DNA from: Acidimicrobiaceae bacterium
Lineage (GTDB): Bacteria; Actinomycetota; Acidimicrobiia; Acidimicrobiales; RAAP-2
Direction: 5' to 3'
Assembly (NCBI GenBank): GCA_003133405.1
Contig: PKXH01000027.1
Coordinates: forward strand, 91,274-134,244
DNA length: 42,971 nt
Both the position numbers and the translations under genes were made by a program. Shown piece by piece: positions 38,411 to 42,971 of the stretch. How positions within the stretch are numbered: position 1 is the first letter of the stretch; each line of letters begins with the position of its first letter. Below the pieces are notes generated by a model. That model saw only the letters and a list, made by a program, of their open reading frames with translations. It did not search any database and was not told the origin of the DNA.

Positions 38411-39619
38411 ATGAACGTGTACTACGTATTGGCAATCTGGATTGGCATGGCGCTGCTGGCGTCGTTCATCAGCATTCGAGTGGGCATCTCGGTCGCCTTG
38501 ATCGAGATACTGGTCGGCGCGGTGTTGGGCAACATTCCCGGCATCAAAGAACACGTGCAACAGACGGACTACACCACGCTGCTCGCAGGCGTGGGTTCGA
38601 TTCTGTTGACCTTTCTCGCGGGCGCCGAGATCGATCCGGTCTCACTGCGCCGGCATTGGAAGGCCAGCCTCTCCATCGGCGCCGCGTCTTTCGTGCTGCC
38701 GTTGATCGGGGCTTTTTGTTACACGCGATATTTCCTGGACTGGAATCTGCACGCGGCCGAGATTGCCGGCATCGCGCTCAGCACGACGTCGGTGGCGGTG
38801 GTCTATGCGGTGATGGTCGAGACTGGACTCAATCGTCACGACATCGGCAAGTTGATCTTGGCCGCGTGCTTCGTGACCGACCTGGGCACGGTCCTCGCGC
38901 TCGGGGGGCTCTTCGCCACCTACGGGTGGTTGTTGCTGGTGTTCGTCGTCGTCACCGCGGTCACCTTGTACTTCTTTCCACGAATCTTGCGCTGGACCGT
39001 CGCGAATCTCGGTCACCGAGTGAGTGAGCCCGAGATCAAGTTGATCTTCGTTGTGTTGCTCGCTCTGGGGGGACTGGCGACGGCCGCGGGCAGCGAGGCG
39101 GTGCTGCCGGCCTACGTGGCGGGACTCGTGGTCGCGGGCGTCTTTATGAACGACCGCGTGATCTTGGAACGGATTCGTACCATCGCCTTCGCCCTCTTGA
39201 CGCCGTTTTTCTTCCTGCGCGCGGGCACGCTCATCTCGGCCCCCGCGCTGGTCACCGGGGCCAGTGTGATCGGGGCGCTCTTTGCGGTGAAGATGGTAAC
39301 CAAATTCCTCGGTGTGTGGCCGACGTCCACTTACTTTCGTCTCCCCAAGCGAGAGCGGGCCTACACGACCTTGCTCATGGCGACGGGCCTGACGTTCGGC
39401 TCGATCGCCGCCCTGTTCGGCCTCACGCACAAGTTGATTAGCGAGGCACAGTACACAGAGTTGGTGACCGTGGTCATTCTTTCGGCGTTCGTGCCCACCC
39501 TGGTGGCCCAGCAGTTCTTTCGCCCGACGACAGAGATGTCGGAGGAGAAGGAGGAGGCGCTCGGGGAAGAAGACCTCTCGATCCTCCGTCCCCGGCGCAC
39601 CCATCCCGAGACCGGGTAA
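38411..39619 (+). CDS. Cation/proton antiporter (CPA2-type) under fluoride riboswitch
   Basis: 402 residues with about 12 hydrophobic helices. The family opening IRVGISVALIEILVGAVLGNIP, the GSILLTFLAGAEIDP segment, STTSVAVVYAVMVETGLNRHDIGKLILAA and CFVTDLGTVLALGG are characteristic of CPA2/KefB-like Na+(K+)/H+ exchangers, where the paired acidic residue is in the TD motif. It lacks the C-terminal nucleotide-binding (TrkA-N/RCK) domain of Kef proteins and ends in a short acidic tail. ATG 38411 follows AGGAGG at 38400-38405. The leader matches a fluoride riboswitch, so the protein is probably induced by fluoride and may export it or restore ion balance. Confidence 0.88.
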   Translation: MNVYYVLAIWIGMALLASFISIRVGISVALIEILVGAVLGNIPGIKEHVQQTDYTTLLAGVGSILLTFLAGAEIDPVSLRRHWKASLSIGAASFVLPLIGAFCYTRYFLDWNLHAAEIAGIALSTTSVAVVYAVMVETGLNRHDIGKLILAACFVTDLGTVLALGGLFATYGWLLLVFVVVTAVTLYFFPRILRWTVANLGHRVSEPEIKLIFVVLLALGGLATAAGSEAVLPAYVAGLVVAGVFMNDRVILERIRTIAFALLTPFFFLRAGTLISAPALVTGASVIGALFAVKMVTKFLGVWPTSTYFRLPKRERAYTTLLMATGLTFGSIAALFGLTHKLISEAQYTELVTVVILSAFVPTLVAQQFFRPTTEMSEEKEEALGEEDLSILRPRRTHPETG

Positions 39620-39692
39620 GGCAAGGTAGTCACCCGGACCATTCTTTGAGCGAGTGCGCTTGGACCGGAGTTACTAGTGTTCGTGGAGGCGC

Positions 39693-39714
39693 CCGCTGAG
39701 TGCTCGCTCGGCGG
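39693..39714 (+). terminator. Hairpin between the antiporter and PEBP genes
   Basis: Stem CCGCTGAG/CTCGGCGG (8 pairs including one G-T) with a 6-base loop, about 73 bases after the antiporter stop and 28 bases before the PEBP start. No U-run follows. It could be a terminator or part of the PEBP leader. Confidence 0.35.
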
Positions 39715-39742
39715 AGAGTGCGCACGGTAAAGAGAGGTCATC

Positions 39743-40273
39743 ATGTCGAGAGATCCATACGCCGACCTACCCAAGATGCCATCGTTTGAAGTGACTTCGG
39801 ACGACTTTACCGACGGCGGCGTCTTTAAAGCGGCGCAGGTCAGTGGCATCATGGGTGCCGGAGGTTCGGACACTTCGCCGCAGCTTTTGTGGCGTGGATT
39901 TCCCGATGACACCAAGAGTTTCGCCGTGACGATTTACGACCCTGACGCGCCGACGGCCTCGGGCTTTTGGCATTGGGCGGTCGCCGATATTCCAGTGTCG
40001 ACGACGTCGCTCGTCTCAGGCGCGGGCGACGAGACGGGCAGTGGTCTACCGGTGGGTGCGGCGCAACTCGCCAATGACGCTGGCGTGAAGCGTTATCTCG
40101 GACCGGCCCCGCCACAAGGTCACGGCGTTCATCACTACTTCGTCGTGGTGCACGCGCTGGACGTGGCGCACCTGGACCTACCTGATGGTGCGACGCCGGC
40201 CTACCTTGGCTTCAACCTCTTCATGCACACCCTGGCCCGCGCGGTGATGGTGGGGACCTACGAGCAGCGTTAG
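39743..40273 (+). CDS. PEBP family protein (YbhB/YbcL type)
   Basis: 176 residues of the phosphatidylethanolamine-binding protein fold. Visible family motifs are [26 protein letters not shown] (the DPDAP anion-binding loop), [11 protein letters not shown] (WHWAV), and [26 protein letters not shown] (GPxPPxGHGVHRY-like). The bacterial members are cytosolic and their role is mostly unknown; some modulate proteases or kinases. The Shine-Dalgarno GAGAGG lies about 5 bases upstream. It converges on the arsenic operon with 63 bases between stops. Confidence 0.92.
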   Translation: MSRDPYADLPKMPSFEVTSDDFTDGGVFKAAQVSGIMGAGGSDTSPQLLWRGFPDDTKSFAVTIYDPDAPTASGFWHWAVADIPVSTTSLVSGAGDETGSGLPVGAAQLANDAGVKRYLGPAPPQGHGVHHYFVVVHALDVAHLDLPDGATPAYLGFNLFMHTLARAVMVGTYEQR

Positions 40274-40336
40274 GCGTGAACTTCGTTGCTCAACAACTGG
40301 ACTAGGTGGCGCGTGACGGCGCGACGCGAGACCTCG

Positions 40337-40987
40337 CTAGTGGGCGTTGGGGAGTAATTCACCGAGGAGGCCCGCGACATGCTGCTCGATGTCGTCGCGG
40401 ATGACGCGAACGGCCGTGAGGTCCTTGCCTGCGGGGTCGTCCAGCTCCCAATCGAGATAGCGCTTGCCTGGGTAAATCGGACACACGTCGCCACAGCCCA
40501 TGGCGATCACGACGTCGACAGCCTGAACGATTTCGTCGGTCCACGGCTTCGGGAACTCCTCGCGTATATCAACGCCAACTTCGGCCATCGCGCTAACGAC
40601 GACGGGATTGAGTTCGGCGCCGGGTTCAGAGCCGCCCGTGTAGACGTTGATCCGATCGCCCGCGAGATGTCGCAGCCAACCGGCGGCCATTTGCGACCGT
40701 CCGGCGTTGTGGACGCACAGAAAGAGCACGCCCGGCTTGCCCGGCGCAGAGTCTTCGAGTTGCGCCATCGCTTTGAGGCGCTCGCGGGCGAAGCGCTCGG
40801 CCTGAACGCCGATGTAGGTTTTCACCTTCGCGCTCGCCGAGAGTCGCTCAAAGGAGTCGACGAGAAAATGCTCGATGGTCTCGTCGTCGAAGGTTCCTTT
40901 GAATTCGGTCTGTAGCACCCCCAGTGCCCGACCGAGGAGACGTTGGTCCTCGGGCGCGAGGTCCTCGACTCGGTGTTCTTTAGGCAT
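40337..40987 (-). CDS. arsC: Arsenate reductase ArsC with N-terminal helical domain
   Basis: 216 residues. The first ~85 form a helical domain (EDQRLLGRALGVLQTEFKGTF, then SFERLSASAKVKTYIG) of the three-helix dimerisation type that in actinobacteria is found alone or fused to ArsC. From about 86 the protein is a low-molecular-weight-phosphatase-like arsenate reductase: catalytic CX5R CVHNAGR (91-97), GCGDVCPIYPGKRYLDW with two further cysteines. It reduces arsenate to arsenite using thioredoxin or mycothiol. ATG 40987 overlaps the stop of the upstream arsC in ATGCCTAA. It is the last gene of the ars operon. Confidence 0.92.
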   Translation of the reverse strand: MPKEHRVEDLAPEDQRLLGRALGVLQTEFKGTFDDETIEHFLVDSFERLSASAKVKTYIGVQAERFARERLKAMAQLEDSAPGKPGVLFLCVHNAGRSQMAAGWLRHLAGDRINVYTGGSEPGAELNPVVVSAMAEVGVDIREEFPKPWTDEIVQAVDVVIAMGCGDVCPIYPGKRYLDWELDDPAGKDLTAVRVIRDDIEQHVAGLLGELLPNAH

Positions 40988-41414
40988 ACTGACCCCTTTC
41001 TGTCTTGGGATTGGGTGAAAGTAATTCGTTGATAAGGGCCCGAACACGCCGCTCGATGTCGTCGCGAATGTGTCGAACCACTTCGATTGGTTGGTCGGCC
41101 GGGTCGGGTAGTTCCCAGTCGAGGTAGCGCTTACCGGGATAGACGGGACAGGCATCGCCGCAGCCCATCGTCACCACCACGTTGGCGCGCTGGCCCATCT
41201 CGTTAGTCAACTTCTGAGGTGATTCGCCTGAAATATCAATGCCCTTCTCCCGCATTGCGGTGACGACGGCGGGGTTCAGGCTCTCCCCGGGCGCAGTGCC
41301 AGCCGAATGTACAACGACACGGTCTTCGCCAACTTCTCTGGCGAAGGCGGCGGCCATTTGCGACCGCCCGGCGTTATGCACGCAAAGGAAAAGGATCTCC
41401 GGACGAATCTTCAC
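40980..41414 (-). CDS. arsC: Arsenate reductase ArsC (single-domain)
   Basis: 144 residues. The CX5R loop FLCVHNAGRSQMAA holds Cys11 and Arg17, and the pair of shuttle cysteines is in TMGCGDACPVYPG, a pattern of the thioredoxin-type ArsC family. It is about half identical by eye to the catalytic part of the neighbour at 40337. GTG 41414 overlaps the ACR3 stop in GTGA; the longer frame upstream overlaps ACR3 and is not coding. The product, arsenite, is the substrate of the ACR3 pump encoded just upstream. Confidence 0.94.
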   Translation of the reverse strand: MKIRPEILFLCVHNAGRSQMAAAFAREVGEDRVVVHSAGTAPGESLNPAVVTAMREKGIDISGESPQKLTNEMGQRANVVVTMGCGDACPVYPGKRYLDWELPDPADQPIEVVRHIRDDIERRVRALINELLSPNPKTERGQYA

Positions 41415-42553
41415 CGAGTTCCGTCGACGGCGGGCACTGACCAGTACAAGTGTCGCTTCGCCCATAGCGACACGTAGACCAGGCCGACGAGGACCGGTAC
41501 CTCGATGAGCGGACCGACCACCCCGGCCAGGGCCTCGCCGCTCGTGACCCCAAAGACGCCAATGGCGACCGCGATGGCCAACTCGAAATTGTTGCCCGCC
41601 GCGGTGAATGCCAGCGTCGCGGTTCGATCGTAGGGAAGCCCCAGCGCTCGGCCCAGGGCGAATGACCCGAACCACATGATGGCGAAATAGCACAGCAGTG
41701 GCAAAGCAATGCGCGCCACGTCGCCGGGCCGAGAGGTAATGGTGTGCCCTTGCAGGGCGAAGAGGATCACGATGGTATAGAGCAATCCGTAGAGGGCGAA
41801 GGGACCGAGGCGAGGTAGGAGTTTCGTTTCGTACCACTCTCGACCTCGCCGGCGTTCACCCAGGGTGCGAGTCAAGTAGCCCGCGACAAGCGGCACGCCG
41901 AGGAAGATCGCAACGGTTTCAGCGATTCGTCCGATCGACAGTTGAAGGCCCTCGGTGCTAAGTCCGAGCCATCCGGGCAGCAGCTTTAGATAGAAATAGC
42001 CCAGGAAGGCGAAGGCGACGATCTGGAACAGTGAGTTGAGCGCCACCAGCACGGCGCCCGCCTCTCGGTTGCCCCCCGATAGATCGTTCCAGATCAGCAC
42101 CATCGCGATACAACGGGCCACGCCGACGATGATCAGACCAGTTCGGTACGTTGGCAGGTCGGGCAGCAGCAACCAGGCCAGCGAGAACATCACCGCCGGG
42201 CCGACCAGCCAGTTCAGTACGAGCGACGCCACCAGCAACCGTCGGTCGCGCGTTACCGTGCCCAACCGGTCGTAGCGGACCTTGGCGAGCACTGGATACA
42301 TCATCACCAGAAGCCCCAGAAAGATGGGCAACGAAGTACCCGACGTCACCTGCACGGCGTTGAGGTGGCTGTTGAGGCTCGGCACCGCCCGGCCGAGCCC
42401 GATGCCTACGGCCATCGCCAGGATGATCCAAAGGGGTAGGAATCGGTTGAGGAACGAGAGTTGCGCAATGACCGGCGCAGGCGATTCGCTGTGCGACGAG
42501 CGAATCGAGACCATGTCGCTCATCGTCGTTTCGAGTGTTCGATGAATCGACAA
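41411..42553 (-). CDS. arsB (acr3): Arsenite efflux pump ACR3
   Basis: 380 residues from TTG 42553, or 370 from ATG 42523, with ten hydrophobic helices. The conserved cysteine of the family is Cys148 in GVARCIAMVLIWNDLSGG, and the later conserved motifs TAAGNNFELAIAVAIGVFG and GPLIEVPVLVGLVYVSLW (with the essential Glu) are present. It extrudes arsenite using the proton gradient. The TTG lies one base after the stop of the ArsI-like gene, which favours it as a coupled start; neither start has a strong Shine-Dalgarno. It overlaps arsC at the 3' end. Confidence 0.95.
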   Translation of the reverse strand: MSIHRTLETTMSDMVSIRSSHSESPAPVIAQLSFLNRFLPLWIILAMAVGIGLGRAVPSLNSHLNAVQVTSGTSLPIFLGLLVMMYPVLAKVRYDRLGTVTRDRRLLVASLVLNWLVGPAVMFSLAWLLLPDLPTYRTGLIIVGVARCIAMVLIWNDLSGGNREAGAVLVALNSLFQIVAFAFLGYFYLKLLPGWLGLSTEGLQLSIGRIAETVAIFLGVPLVAGYLTRTLGERRRGREWYETKLLPRLGPFALYGLLYTIVILFALQGHTITSRPGDVARIALPLLCYFAIMWFGSFALGRALGLPYDRTATLAFTAAGNNFELAIAVAIGVFGVTSGEALAGVVGPLIEVPVLVGLVYVSLWAKRHLYWSVPAVDGTR

Positions 42554-42554
42554 C

Positions 42555-42971
42555 TCAGCAGCACGGAGTTTTCTCAGACGTCGTCAATGATCCTGAGGTG
42601 CAGCAATTGTCGCCGGCCAGTGAGGAAGCGTCGCTTGCGTCGGCGAGCACCGTATAGACCTCCCAACGAGAGGCGTCGGGGCCGTCGACCCAGACCTTGT
42701 CCTGCACTGCGTAGCAGCACGTTGTCTGCTTCTCGACGTCGGTGGCGAAGCCTTGGTCGGCGAGGTACTTGGTGGCCGTGACGACTTCTTCAGTGGAAGA
42801 GACCTCGACGCCGAGGTGGTTGATCGTGCCGGGAGCCTCGGTGTTCTCGAAGAGTACGAGCTTGAGCGGCGGCTCGGCGATCGCGAAGTTGGCGTAACCC
42901 GGGCGGAGCTTCGCCGGTTCGGTCTGGAAGAACTTGGAGTAAAAGGCAACGGCTTCGTCGAGATTCGACAC
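42555..42971 (-). CDS. ArsI/CadI-family dioxygenase, 5' end cut by the window
   Basis: At least 138 residues of a vicinal-oxygen-chelate protein. Visible are VSNLDEAVAFYSKFF near the start, INHLGVEVSS (metal His52), the vicinal pair Cys85-Cys86 in QTTCCYAVQDKVWVDGPD, and WEVYTV (metal Glu104), then a tail with four more cysteines ending TPCC. This pattern is shared by ArsI, which cleaves the carbon-arsenic bond of methylarsenite, and by cadmium-induced CadI. Position at the head of the ars operon favours ArsI. The first ten or so residues lie beyond base 42971; an ArsR gene is expected further on. Confidence 0.88.
   Translation of the reverse strand: MSNLDEAVAFYSKFFQTEPAKLRPGYANFAIAEPPLKLVLFENTEAPGTINHLGVEVSSTEEVVTATKYLADQGFATDVEKQTTCCYAVQDKVWVDGPDASRWEVYTVLADASDASSLAGDNCCTSGSLTTSEKTPCC

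Overview
The window is the origin-proximal arm of a high-GC actinobacterial chromosome. The gene order from dnaA outwards (rpmH, rnpA, yidD, yidC, jag, rsmG, parA, parB, a CwlM-like protein, trxA, trxB, murJ, a DUF6049/Rv3909-like protein, a PcnA-type tRNA nucleotidyltransferase) is the one known from Mycobacterium. It is followed directly by ino1, a PadR regulator, a DUF5318 gene, panB, rpsF-ssb-rpsR-rplI and dnaB, which in Mycobacterium lie on the other side of the origin. The sequence diverges strongly from mycobacteria. Together with a secreted GNC-repeat protein, this suggests a deep-branching actinobacterium, perhaps an Acidimicrobiia member; that placement is inference.

Bases 1-7050 hold the replication and segregation block. 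The left edge carries a TAG-repeat DnaA-trio and DnaA-box-like 9-mers, so oriC lies in the dnaA-dnaN interval and continues beyond the window. dnaA points left and the rpmH-to-rsmG string points right. Three perfect parS sites sit between rsmG and parA-parB. A second AT-rich patch with DnaA boxes lies just after parB.

Bases 7050-22800 hold cell envelope and housekeeping genes: a degenerate amidase resembling CwlM, thioredoxin and its reductase, a DegV lipid-binding protein, the lipid II flippase MurJ, CCA-adding enzyme, inositol-phosphate synthase with its PadR neighbour, PanB, the S6-SSB-S18-L9 string (S18 has a long extra tail), replicative helicase and a short-chain dehydrogenase.

Bases 22900-36950 are more accessory: a small membrane protein, RlmN, an MFS exporter, a three-gene branched-chain 2-oxoacid dehydrogenase (E1alpha, E1beta, E2), a peroxiredoxin, an orphan OmpR-type regulator, an acetamidase/formamidase, a secreted protein predicted to be an eight-bladed beta-propeller, an SGNH hydrolase, and a group (SHOCT protein, HicA-like small protein, membrane protein, PadR) in which two promoters share an operator-like motif.

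Bases 36950-42971 hold a threonine-aldolase-like enzyme, then a strong fluoride-riboswitch candidate in front of a cation/proton antiporter, a PEBP-family protein, and a compact arsenic operon (ArsI-like dioxygenase, ACR3 arsenite pump, two arsenate reductases) joined by overlapping start and stop codons. The fluoride leader and the arsenic operon indicate an organism exposed to toxic ions. No tRNA, rRNA, CRISPR array or insertion sequence was recognised.
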